Below are positions 1 through 6,002 of a DNA stretch of 12,684 bases, piece after piece. Source of the stretch: DSPP01 sp964607165 (lineage in GTDB: Bacteria; Zixibacteria; MSB-5A5; DSPP01). Each line of letters opens with the position of its first letter. Within the stretch, counting starts at the first letter, position 1. Both the position numbers and the translations under genes were made by a program. Below the pieces are notes generated by a model. The model was not told the DNA's origin and did no database searches. It worked only from the letters and a program-made list of their open reading frames with translations. The DNA is taken from contig CAZSIT010000045.1 in NCBI GenBank assembly GCA_964607165.1, forward strand, positions 1-12,684, read 5' to 3'.

Positions 1-25
1 GCAGGTTCGAGCTTCGGTCGGCCCA
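1..25 (+). pseudogene. 3' fragment of a degenerate tRNA-Val copy, cut by the window edge
   Basis: These 25 nt equal 217-241, the T-arm and acceptor 3' strand of the next tRNA copy. The rest lies upstream of the window. The sequence has the same non-pairing T-stem as that copy, so it is probably not a functional tRNA. Confidence 0.6.
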
Positions 26-42
26 GAAGTTTTCTTGAATTT

Positions 43-89
43 GTAGGCCGGGTTTGCAACCCGGCAGCGGCGTTGAAAACGCCGCCTAC
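43..89. repeat. REPIN-like double palindrome A
   Basis: Outer arms GTAGG (43-47) and CCTAC (85-89) are complementary. Between them are two hairpins: CCGGGTT/AACCCGG (48-54 with 58-64) and GGCGTT/AACGCC (69-74 with 78-83, extendable to GCGGCGTT/AACGCCGC). Two palindromes in inverted orientation, each bounded outwardly by GTAG, is the layout of a REPIN. RAYT genes later in the window supply a plausible enzyme. Confidence 0.7.
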
Positions 90-108
90 GGTATCCTTCA
101 TTGAGGAG

Positions 109-137
109 TTGACATCTCCGTCCAAAAAATCTAAATT
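109..137 (+). promoter_or_regulatory. sigma70-like promoter upstream of the tRNA copy at 168
   Basis: TTGACA (109-114), a 17-nt spacer and TAAATT (132-137). The same box pair with the same spacing occurs at 385-413 before the intact tRNA. Conservation of both boxes between duplicated units supports a real promoter. A start near 144 would leave a leader of about 25 nt. Confidence 0.6.
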
Positions 138-167
138 CGATTTGAGTCCTGTAACTTTGGGACTTTT

Positions 168-241
168 GGGCGATTAGCTCAGTTGGTTAGAGCGTTCAGT
201 TCACATCTGAAAGGTCGCAGGTTCGAGCTTCGGTCGGCCCA
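168..241 (+). pseudogene. tRNA-Val(CAC)-like copy with a damaged 3' half
   Basis: The 5' half is a normal tRNA. It has acceptor strand GGGCGAT, a paired D arm, and anticodon arm TTCAG/CTGAA around loop TTCACAT, giving anticodon CAC. The T-stem strands GCAGG and TTCGG do not pair properly, and the 3' acceptor strand TCGGCCC matches only the first four pairs of GGGCGAT. It would pair well with GGGCCGA, so the 3' half may derive from another tRNA. Length is still exactly 74 nt, as in the intact copy. No CCA is encoded. Probably a non-functional chimera. Confidence 0.7.
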
Positions 242-258
242 GAAGTTTTCTTGAATTT

Positions 259-366
259 GTAGGCCGGGTTTCCCTGGCCGTAGCCAGAGGCCACGCCTCG
301 GGCAGGCCAACCCGGCGGCGGCGTTGCCCCTCGACTTCGCTCGGGATAAATATAAACGCCGCCTAC
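259..366. repeat. REPIN-like double palindrome B, with insertions in both loops
   Basis: It has the same arms as element A: GTAGG (259-263)/CCTAC (362-366), CCGGGTT (264-270)/AACCCGG (309-315), and GCGGCGTT (318-325)/AACGCCGC (355-362). The first loop has grown to 38 nt (271-308) and the second to 29 nt (326-354). The first insert shares its start (CCCTGGCCG) and end (CTCGGGCAGGCC) with the gap before lemA. The second contains CTCGACTTCGCTCGGGA, which looks like another dispersed repeat. Confidence 0.65.
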
Positions 367-384
367 GGAATATCTTTTCTGGGG

Positions 385-413
385 TTGACAGACCTTAAAA
401 AAAAATCTAAATT
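385..413 (+). promoter_or_regulatory. sigma70-like promoter upstream of the intact tRNA-Val
   Basis: TTGACA (385-390), a 17-nt spacer (391-407) and TAAATT (408-413). It repeats the promoter at 109-137. The leader to the tRNA at 477 is longer (about 57 nt) because of an insert with GGCCGGGGAGGGG-like sequence. Confidence 0.6.
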
Positions 414-476
414 TGATTGAGTCCTTGGCCGGGGAGGGGAAGTAAGGAAAATGGGAGGCCTAAGTTTGGGACTTTT

Positions 477-550
477 GGGCGATTAGCTCAGTTGGTTAGA
501 GCGTTCGGTTCACATCCGAAAGGTCGCAGGTTCGAGTCCTGCATTGCCCA
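477..550 (+). tRNA. tRNA-Val (anticodon CAC)
   Basis: A full 74-nt cloverleaf. Acceptor GGGCGAT pairs with ATTGCCC, with one G-T wobble. The D stem is GCTC/GAGC, the anticodon stem TTCGG/CCGAA with loop TTCACAT (anticodon CAC, reading GTG), and the T arm GCAGG/CCTGC with loop TTCGAGT. The discriminator base is A and CCA is not encoded. This is the only copy in the array with all stems intact. Confidence 0.93.
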
Positions 551-561
551 GATATGAAACT

Positions 562-624
562 CGGAGAAACGTTTGGTGGGTTCTCCGAAAGGTCGTCCCG
601 ATGGAGTCGGGACATTGCCCACCA
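562..624 (+). other. Structured tRNA-like remnant downstream of tRNA-Val
   Basis: TCCGAAAGGTCG (584-595) and CATTGCCCA (613-621) repeat two blocks of the intact tRNA-Val, 29 nt apart here against 27 nt there. Between them, GTCCCGA/TCGGGAC (595-601 with 607-613) sits where the T arm would be. Upstream, CGGAGAA (562-568) pairs with TTCTCCG (581-587), and GGTGGGT (575-581) could instead pair with GCCCACC (617-623). It is best read as a diverged 3' half of a fourth unit. Whether any RNA is made is unknown. Confidence 0.4.
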
Positions 625-634
625 TTAAAAACAG

Positions 635-662
635 TGATTAGGGATTAGTGATTAGTGATTAG
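635..662 (+). repeat. Short tandem repeat of a 7-mer
   Basis: Four tandem units follow TGATTAG, with the second reading GGATTAG. The repeat lies in the gap between the tRNA array and the terminator. No function is evident. Confidence 0.7.
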
Positions 663-739
663 AGAAAAAAGTCGGAAAAGATTAAAAGCACGAAATCAAA
701 AGCTCACCACTGAAGGTTTTTCGGGGCGGGCAAAGACCG

Positions 740-774
740 GCACCTCTGGGGTAAACCCAGAGGTGCTTTTTTTT
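740..774 (+). terminator. Intrinsic terminator-like hairpin just before the zinc-ribbon gene
   Basis: An 11-bp perfect stem, GCACCTCTGGG (740-750) with CCCAGAGGTGC (756-766), has loop GTAAA and is followed by eight T (767-774). It would end transcription coming from the tRNA array. The Shine-Dalgarno sequence of the next gene begins right after the T run, so no room remains for a promoter between them. The hairpin may therefore act as an attenuator. Confidence 0.85.
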
Positions 775-791
775 AAGGAAGGAACGGAACC

Positions 792-1589
792 ATGGCTAAA
801 GAATTGGTTGGGCAAAAACCAGCGCCGGTTTCATCGGCTTTCCAAACCGACCATCCAACGCGGAAAACCGTGCTGAACCAGGAGGCCGAAAATCTTTTGG
901 AACTGCAGGAAGTCGATTACCTTCTTTTGGAGCTGGAGCATTCCAAAAGTTATCTGCCGGAAATGATTGCGGTCAAGGAAAAGGAGATTTCCACCCTTGA
1001 GGGAGATTTGAAGTCCAAAAAAGAAGAGCTGACCGCCAAGACCTTGGAAACCAAACGTCTGGAGCTGGAAATTTCCAAAACCCAGGGCGATTTGTCCGAC
1101 CTGCAAAAGAAAATGAGCGTCATAAAAACCAACAAAGAATACGATGCTTTAAGCAAGGAAATAGACGTCCGCAAAGCCTCTGTTTCCCAGGCGGAGGAAC
1201 AAGTTTTGAACCTGATGGGAGAGACGGACGAGCTGAAAAAAGAAATCGAGAGGTTAAAGGAAAAGTTGGGTACGGTAAAAAAGCACAGCGAGGCGGAGCT
1301 GGAAGGGCTGAAAAAGGAAATGGAAGTCATCGGCTCCAAAGTCCGCGACAAAATGGAGGAGCGCAAACTTAGAGCGGCCAAAATCCACCGGCAAACTCTT
1401 TCGATTTACGAACGGGTTCGCAAGGGACGGGGCGGGCAGCCGGTGGTGCGAGTTTCGGAGAGCCGGCAGGCCTGCAGCGGCTGCTTTAAAACCCTTCCCC
1501 CGCAGAGAATTCAGGAATTAAAACGACAAGACCAAGTCATCACCTGCCAGAACTGCGGCCGGATTCTAATCTGGGTTGAAGGAGATTAG
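792..1589 (+). CDS. Coiled-coil C4 zinc-ribbon protein (DUF164/CT398-like)
   Basis: 265 residues. Residues about 30-200 are rich in E, K and L with heptad-like spacing, indicating a long antiparallel coiled coil. KTNKEYDAL (112-120) is a family signature segment at the hairpin turn. The C-terminus is a zinc ribbon with Cys228/Cys231 and Cys252/Cys255 (CSGC and CQNC). The family is widespread, and its role is unsettled; roles in nucleic-acid or secretion-related complexes have been proposed. The ATG is chosen because AAGGAAGG (776-783) precedes it at good distance. The first 26 residues look non-conserved, and a GTG at codon 27 is an alternative start. The stop codon touches the guaB start, so the two genes are very likely co-transcribed. 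Confidence 0.85.
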   Translation: MAKELVGQKPAPVSSAFQTDHPTRKTVLNQEAENLLELQEVDYLLLELEHSKSYLPEMIAVKEKEISTLEGDLKSKKEELTAKTLETKRLELEISKTQGDLSDLQKKMSVIKTNKEYDALSKEIDVRKASVSQAEEQVLNLMGETDELKKEIERLKEKLGTVKKHSEAELEGLKKEMEVIGSKVRDKMEERKLRAAKIHRQTLSIYERVRKGRGGQPVVRVSESRQACSGCFKTLPPQRIQELKRQDQVITCQNCGRILIWVEGD

Positions 1590-3056
1590 TTGACCAAAAA
1601 GATTGAATGCCTTGCTTTAACCTTTGACGACGTTTTGCTGGTTCCGGCTCGTTCAGAAGTTTTGCCCAAAGACGTTGACCTATCCATCCAGCTAACCGCC
1701 GACATCAAGCTGAACGTTCCCATTTTTTCGGCGGCAATGGATACCGTCACCGAATCGAATCTGGCCATTGCTTTAGCCCGGGAAGGGGGAATTGGGGTTG
1801 TCCACAAGAATCTTTCCATCGAAAACCAGGCGGAGGAAGTGGACAAAGTCAAACGTTCGGAGGCCGGGATGATAGTCAATCCAATAACTCTTTCTCCGAA
1901 TCGTCCGATTTCCCAGGCGCTGGAGGTAATGAAGCGCTATTCCATTTCCGGCATTCCAATTACCGAAAAAGGGAGGCTGGTCGGCATTTTGACCAACCGG
2001 GATTTGCGCTTTCTGAAAGATTTCAGCAAAAAAATCGGTCAGGTGATGACCCAAAAAAATCTCATTACCATTCCGGAAGGGACCAGCTTGGAAACCGCCA
2101 AGGAGATGCTGCAGCAGCATAGGATCGAAAAGCTGCCGATAGTCGACAAACGCCGGATGTTGAAGGGGATGATTACGGTCAAGGACATAATGAAAAACAT
2201 TCAATACCCGAACGCCTGCAAGGATAAACAGGGGCGTTTGCGGGTGGGCGCCGCCGTCGGGGTCGGGAAAGACTTGTGGGAACGAGCTTCCGCTTTAGTC
2301 AAAGCCGGTGTCGATATTCTCGTTTTGGATTCTTCGCACGGCCATTCCAAAGGGGTTTTGGACGCCTGTTCAACCTTAAAGAAAAGCTTTAAGGTGCCGG
2401 TTATGGCAGGGAACGTGGCTACCAAAGAGGGGGCGCGAGACTTGATTGCCGCCGGAGCCGACGTCATCAAAGTCGGCATCGGTCCAGGCTCCATCTGTAC
2501 CACCCGGGTTGTCACCGGCACCGGTGTGCCGCAAATTACGGCTATCATAGATGCGGCCGAAGCCTGCGAGACCAAAGGCGTTCCAATCGTGGCCGATGGC
2601 GGCATCAAATTTTCCGGGGATGTTACCAAGGCGATTGCCGCCGGGGCAACGGCGGTTATGATAGGTTCTCTTTTTGCCGGGACGGAAGAATCGCCGGGAG
2701 AAACCGTGCTCTACGAGGGGCGCAGTTTTAAAGTTTATCGCGGGATGGGGTCTTTGGAAGCGATGAAAGCGGGCGGCAAGGAGCGTTATTTTCAGGAGCA
2801 TGAAGAGGAAATGAGCAAATTTGTTCCCGAAGGAGTGGAAGGGCGGGTGCCTTACAAAGGTTCGCTTTCCGAATCGGTTTTTCAGCTGGTGGGCGGTCTG
2901 CGCTCCGGAATGGGGATATGCGGCGCGCGAAATATTGATGAGTTGCGCAAGAAGGCTCAATTAATCAGAATCACCAATGCCGGGCTTAAAGAAAGTCATC
3001 CTCACAACGTCGCCATTACCAAAGAAGCCCCAAATTATCGTTTGGGTTCTTCGTAA
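1590..3056 (+). CDS. guaB: Inosine-5'-monophosphate dehydrogenase
   Basis: 488 residues, the usual length for bacterial IMPDH. It oxidises IMP to XMP with NAD+, the first committed step of GMP synthesis, in the cytoplasm. The N-terminal SAAMDTVTE segment is at 47-55. A tandem CBS (Bateman) module spans about 93-205 and is expected to bind regulatory nucleotides. The catalytic loop GPGSICTTR contains the nucleophile Cys303. A mobile flap follows, with EGVEGRVPYKG carrying the general-base Arg. The start is TTG, directly abutting the previous stop, with AAGGAG (1579-1584) five nt upstream. No in-frame ATG fits better. Translation is probably coupled to the zinc-ribbon gene. Confidence 0.97.
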   Translation: MTKKIECLALTFDDVLLVPARSEVLPKDVDLSIQLTADIKLNVPIFSAAMDTVTESNLAIALAREGGIGVVHKNLSIENQAEEVDKVKRSEAGMIVNPITLSPNRPISQALEVMKRYSISGIPITEKGRLVGILTNRDLRFLKDFSKKIGQVMTQKNLITIPEGTSLETAKEMLQQHRIEKLPIVDKRRMLKGMITVKDIMKNIQYPNACKDKQGRLRVGAAVGVGKDLWERASALVKAGVDILVLDSSHGHSKGVLDACSTLKKSFKVPVMAGNVATKEGARDLIAAGADVIKVGIGPGSICTTRVVTGTGVPQITAIIDAAEACETKGVPIVADGGIKFSGDVTKAIAAGATAVMIGSLFAGTEESPGETVLYEGRSFKVYRGMGSLEAMKAGGKERYFQEHEEEMSKFVPEGVEGRVPYKGSLSESVFQLVGGLRSGMGICGARNIDELRKKAQLIRITNAGLKESHPHNVAITKEAPNYRLGSS

Positions 3057-3100
3057 TTTTTTGAATTTTGTTTCTTGCTTTCATCTCGGAATCAAAAAAT

Positions 3101-3145
3101 GCCGCGTTTTTTTGCGGCGCAGGTTAAGTTTTACCTAACCTGCGC
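3101..3145. other. Two overlapping hairpins after guaB
   Basis: GCCGC (3101-3105) can pair with GCGGC (3114-3118). GCGCAGGTTA (3117-3126) pairs perfectly with TAACCTGCGC (3136-3145). They share 3117-3118, so the two stems compete at their base. On the plus strand neither is followed by a T run. On the minus strand the first hairpin is followed by ATTTTTT, as in an intrinsic terminator. They probably mark the end of the guaB transcript, but the mechanism is unclear. Confidence 0.5.
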
Positions 3146-3181
3146 TTAACGGCTCGCCACTAAATAAAGGCCGCAGGATAC

Positions 3182-3236
3182 GTTCGCCACGGGGCGAACT
3201 TTATCCCTGGCCGAAAAAGCCCGGCTCGGGCAGGCC
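3182..3236. repeat. Hairpins and dispersed-repeat segment in the guaB-lemA gap
   Basis: GTTCGCC (3182-3188) pairs with GGCGAAC (3193-3199), and GCCCG (3219-3223) pairs with CGGGC (3227-3231). CCCTGGCCG (3205-3213) and CTCGGGCAGGCC (3225-3236) also bound the insert in the first loop of palindrome B (272-280 and 297-308). The rest of the gap between guaB and lemA shows no gene. Confidence 0.5.
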
Positions 3237-3267
3237 TGCGCCACGTTTGCCCTGGAGCGGGCACACT

Positions 3268-3295
3268 TTGACTTCCCCATTTCTATCCGTATATT
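3268..3295 (+). promoter_or_regulatory. Possible promoter for lemA-rnpB
   Basis: TTGACT (3268-3273), a 16-nt spacer and TATATT (3290-3295). The boxes are good, but a start about 7 nt downstream would fall at or inside the GAGGTG ribosome site (3301-3306). Either the leader is extremely short or this match is fortuitous. Confidence 0.4.
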
Positions 3296-3310
3296 TTGGC
3301 GAGGTGAAAA

Positions 3311-3892
3311 ATGCCGGTTAAAAAAGGTTTGATTGTAACCATAATTGTCGTTGGGGTATTGCTTTTTCTTATTCTTGTCTTTGGCGGCACGCTTTGGGGA
3401 ACCTATAATTCCTTGGTAAACTCCAACGAGCAGGTGAAATCTTCCTGGGCGCAGGTGGATAACCAGTTGCAAAGGCGCGGCGATTTAATTCCGAATTTGG
3501 TGGAAACCGTCAAAGGGTATGCCACGCATGAGCGGGAGCTTTTTGAAAAAATCGCAGCGGCGCGGGCAGCTTTGTATTCAGCCCCAACGCCGGAAGCAAA
3601 AATCCGCGCCAATAACGAGCTCTCCGGTTTTCTGGGCCGCCTCTTAGCGATTGCCGAAAACTATCCTAATCTGAAAGCCAACGAAAGTTTCAACCGCTTG
3701 ATGGATGAACTGGCGGGCACGGAAAACCGTATTGCGGTTGAGCGAAAACGATATAACGACATAGTCCAGGTTTACAACCAGAAGATTAAGCGGTTTCCGA
3801 CCAATATGCTGGCGGGGATGTTTGCGTTCTCGCAAGCAACATATTTTGAAGCGGAAGAAGGTAAAAAAGAGCTTCCGCAGGTAAAGTTTTAA
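3311..3892 (+). CDS. lemA: LemA family membrane-anchored protein
   Basis: 193 residues. One N-terminal membrane segment spans about residues 7-29 after a short basic start, so the helical remainder should lie outside the cytoplasm. The family core follows: YNSLV, then SSWAQVDNQLQRRGDLIPNL, then ENYPNLKANESF, with NRIAVERKRYND near the end and a closing FPTNMLAG stretch. The function of LemA is not established. It often neighbours a TPM-domain gene (YgcG-like), but none is present here. GAGGTG lies 4 nt before the ATG. The gene runs directly into rnpB: the last two bases of its TAA are part of the rnpB P1 helix. A hairpin, GCGGAAG (3851-3857) with CTTCCGC (3872-3878), lies in the last codons. 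Confidence 0.93.
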   Translation: MPVKKGLIVTIIVVGVLLFLILVFGGTLWGTYNSLVNSNEQVKSSWAQVDNQLQRRGDLIPNLVETVKGYATHERELFEKIAAARAALYSAPTPEAKIRANNELSGFLGRLLAIAENYPNLKANESFNRLMDELAGTENRIAVERKRYNDIVQVYNQKIKRFPTNMLAGMFAFSQATYFEAEEGKKELPQVKF

Positions 3893-4237
3893 CCGGCCGG
3901 GCGAGCCGTCGCTCCGAGCAATCGGGGAGGAAAGTCCGGGCTCCATAGAAGACAGGTCCCCTTAGCCGGGGGTCTTCCCGATTCAAGTCGGGAGGAACGG
4001 AAAGTGCCACAGAAAATATACCGCCTCGAGCAATCGGGGTAAGGGTGAAATGGGGAGGTAAGAGCTCACCGCGTCCGCCGTAAGGCGGACGGCAGGGAAA
4101 ACCCACCTGGGAGCAAGGCCGTGTAGGCGGCGGGTTCTTCGCCCAAAGCCGTGGGTAGGCCGCTTGAAGTCCGCCGTAAGGCGGACTCCAGATGGATGAC
4201 GGCATAAAACAAAACCCGGCTTACGGCCCGGCCGGTT
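3891..4237 (+). ncRNA. rnpB: RNase P RNA, bacterial class A
   Basis: The catalytic RNA that trims 5' leaders of tRNA precursors. The ends form a perfect 12-bp P1, AACCGGCCGGGC (3891-3902) with GCCCGGCCGGTT (4226-4237). Conserved core blocks are present in order: GAGGAAAGTCCGGGCTCC (3927-3944), ACAGAAAATATACCGCC (4009-4025), GGTAAGGGTGAAA, AGAGCTCACCGCG, AAACCCACC, GGCCGCTTGA and ACAAAACCCGGCTTA. P14 (4073-4090) and P18 (4169-4186) are the same 18-nt hairpin with a GTAA tetraloop, fitting the known GNRA contacts to P8. P3 and P12 share CGAGCAATCGGGG. True termini are inferred from P1; the 5' end may be 3893. There is no clear U-run terminator before recJ. Confidence 0.96.
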
Positions 4238-4262
4238 AAAATTTTACTTTGATGAAGACCTG

Positions 4263-6002
4263 ATGAGAGCGAATATTTTTGAAACCGCCGCCGTAACACG
4301 CTGGACTTTTCCGGCCGAGCCGGTTCCTGCCGCCGTGATTCAAGAACTTTCCAACGCTCTGGGTCTCCCGCCGGTAGTGGCCAAGATTCTGGCCCGGCGC
4401 GGGAAGGAAACTCCCGAAAAGGCCCGACCTTTTCTTTTTCCCAAACTTGAAGAGTTGTGCGATCCGTTTCTTCTGCCGTCTATGAAATCGGCGGTCGAGT
4501 TTCTGATTTCCGCCATTCGCGAAAACGAGCCGATTATGATTTTCGGTGACTATGACGTGGATGGCATCACGGCCACTTCGCTGATGTATCTGGCCTTGAA
4601 CCGGCTGGGCGCAAAAGTCAGTTACTACCTCCCCAACCGGCTGGTGGAAGGGTATGGGCTTTCGGAGGATGGTTTTTTGGAAGCGCAAAAGCGCGGGGCT
4701 AAATGGATTTTGTCGGTCGATTGCGGCATCACCGCAGTTAGCGAAGTTGCTTTTGGAAATTCGCTTGGCATCCGAACCATCATCACTGACCACCACGAGC
4801 CGGCGGCCCAATTACCGGAAGCTGCCGCCATCGTCAACCCTAAACTGGGAGGTTCAGAAATCGGCGAAGAACTTTCCGGCGTCGGCATCGCCTACAAGCT
4901 GACGCAGGCCTTGTATTCCCATCTGGGGCAGGAGGAACCGGAGGAGCATCTCGATTTGGTCGCCTTAGGAACCTTGGCGGACATTGTCCCGCTTTCGGGC
5001 GAGAACCGGATTTTGACCCGTTTTGGGATGCAGTCGCTTTCGCGCACCAGCAAGCCGGGGTTGAAGTCTTTGGCTTTGGTGGCGGGGCTTTTGGGAAAAG
5101 AAATTTCCGCCGGGCAGGTAATTTTCGTCTTGGCCCCACGCATCAACGCCATCGGGCGCTTGGGCAATGCCACCGATGCCATCCGGCTTTTGACCACGCG
5201 CGATGAAAAAGTGGCCTCTGAAATCGCCCGTTTTTTGGACAGTGAAAATCGCAAACGGCGGAATTTGGACGAAAATACCCTCGAAGAAGCGCTTGCGAAA
5301 ATAGAAGCGGAGATTGACCTGTCTGCCGAACGCGCCATCGTCCTGGCCTCCGACCGCTGGCATCCGGGCGTTATCGGCATCGTCGCCTCGCGCCTGGTGG
5401 AACGTTTTTACCGTCCGACGGTGATGATTGCCGTCGAGGGGGAGGAAGGGAAAGGCTCGGCCCGTTCCATTCCCGGTTTTCATCTGACCGAGGCCTTGCG
5501 GCTGTGCGAAAGCCATTTAATCCGCTATGGGGGGCACAAATATGCCGCCGGTCTATCCATCTCGCGTTCGGAAATCGAATCGTTCCGAAGAAAAATGAGC
5601 GAAGTTTCACGGCAGCTGCTTTCGGATGAGGATTTGATTCCCAAGCTGGAAGTGGACGCCGAAATCCGGTTTGATGAAATCGATGAAAATCTGGTCGATA
5701 CCCTGGAGCTGTTCGCCCCCTTTGGGCCGGCTAATATGAGGCCGGTTTTTGTTTCCCGTCATTCTGAGCTGGCGGGGGATCCGGTCGTGGTCGGCAACAA
5801 CCATTTAAAACTGCGGCTTCGCCAGCAGGACAGCGTTTTCGATGCCATTGGGTTTGGTATGGGCCGTCTGGCTTTGCCTTTGGCCCGCGCCCGGAGGGCC
5901 GACTTTGCCTTTTCCCTCGAGTTCAACGAATGGCCAAAAAACGGCCATAAATGGAACGGCCGGCGCCGCATTCAACTGCGCTTGAGGGACATTCACCTTT
6001 AA
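4263..6002 (+). CDS. recJ: Single-stranded-DNA-specific 5'-3' exonuclease RecJ
   Basis: 579 residues, typical for RecJ. It degrades ssDNA 5' to 3' in recombination and mismatch or base-excision repair. DHH phosphoesterase motifs are visible: GDYDVDG (95-101), the VDCGIT segment, TDHHEP with DHH at 176-178, and GTLADIVPL. The DHHA1 domain carries RYGGHKYAAG (GGH at 423-425). The last about 110 residues form the OB-like C-terminal domain that grips ssDNA. The start ATG is the first in-frame Met after rnpB; only a weak GAAGA-type site precedes it. It lies 25 nt after the rnpB P1 helix, so it is probably read through from there. Its TAA overlaps the meaB ATG by one base. Confidence 0.96.
   Translation: MRANIFETAAVTRWTFPAEPVPAAVIQELSNALGLPPVVAKILARRGKETPEKARPFLFPKLEELCDPFLLPSMKSAVEFLISAIRENEPIMIFGDYDVDGITATSLMYLALNRLGAKVSYYLPNRLVEGYGLSEDGFLEAQKRGAKWILSVDCGITAVSEVAFGNSLGIRTIITDHHEPAAQLPEAAAIVNPKLGGSEIGEELSGVGIAYKLTQALYSHLGQEEPEEHLDLVALGTLADIVPLSGENRILTRFGMQSLSRTSKPGLKSLALVAGLLGKEISAGQVIFVLAPRINAIGRLGNATDAIRLLTTRDEKVASEIARFLDSENRKRRNLDENTLEEALAKIEAEIDLSAERAIVLASDRWHPGVIGIVASRLVERFYRPTVMIAVEGEEGKGSARSIPGFHLTEALRLCESHLIRYGGHKYAAGLSISRSEIESFRRKMSEVSRQLLSDEDLIPKLEVDAEIRFDEIDENLVDTLELFAPFGPANMRPVFVSRHSELAGDPVVVGNNHLKLRLRQQDSVFDAIGFGMGRLALPLARARRADFAFSLEFNEWPKNGHKWNGRRRIQLRLRDIHL

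Larger units (their letters stand above)
1..550 (+). repeat. Tandem duplication of a tRNA-Val plus spacer unit
   Basis: Positions 1-55 and 217-271 are identical. They hold the altered tRNA 3' end and the first arm of the following palindrome. The promoter and leader before the two full tRNA copies (about 109-198 and 385-507) also match closely. The spacers differ in length mainly because extra sequence sits in the loops of the second palindrome and before the third tRNA. This reads as serial duplication of a unit of roughly 216 to 310 nt. Confidence 0.8.

Noticed and set aside
1..550. CRISPR-like array from the repeated blocks
   Set aside because: Repeat units are tRNA genes with promoters and unequal spacers; there are no short regular repeats and no cas genes.
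655..876. Small open frame before the zinc-ribbon gene
   Set aside because: It runs through the tandem 7-mers and the terminator hairpin and overlaps the start of a well-supported gene.
5951..6001. Upstream ATG extension of meaB
   Set aside because: The added 17 residues are read from the recJ 3' end out of frame and are not MeaB-like; the TAATG start is better.
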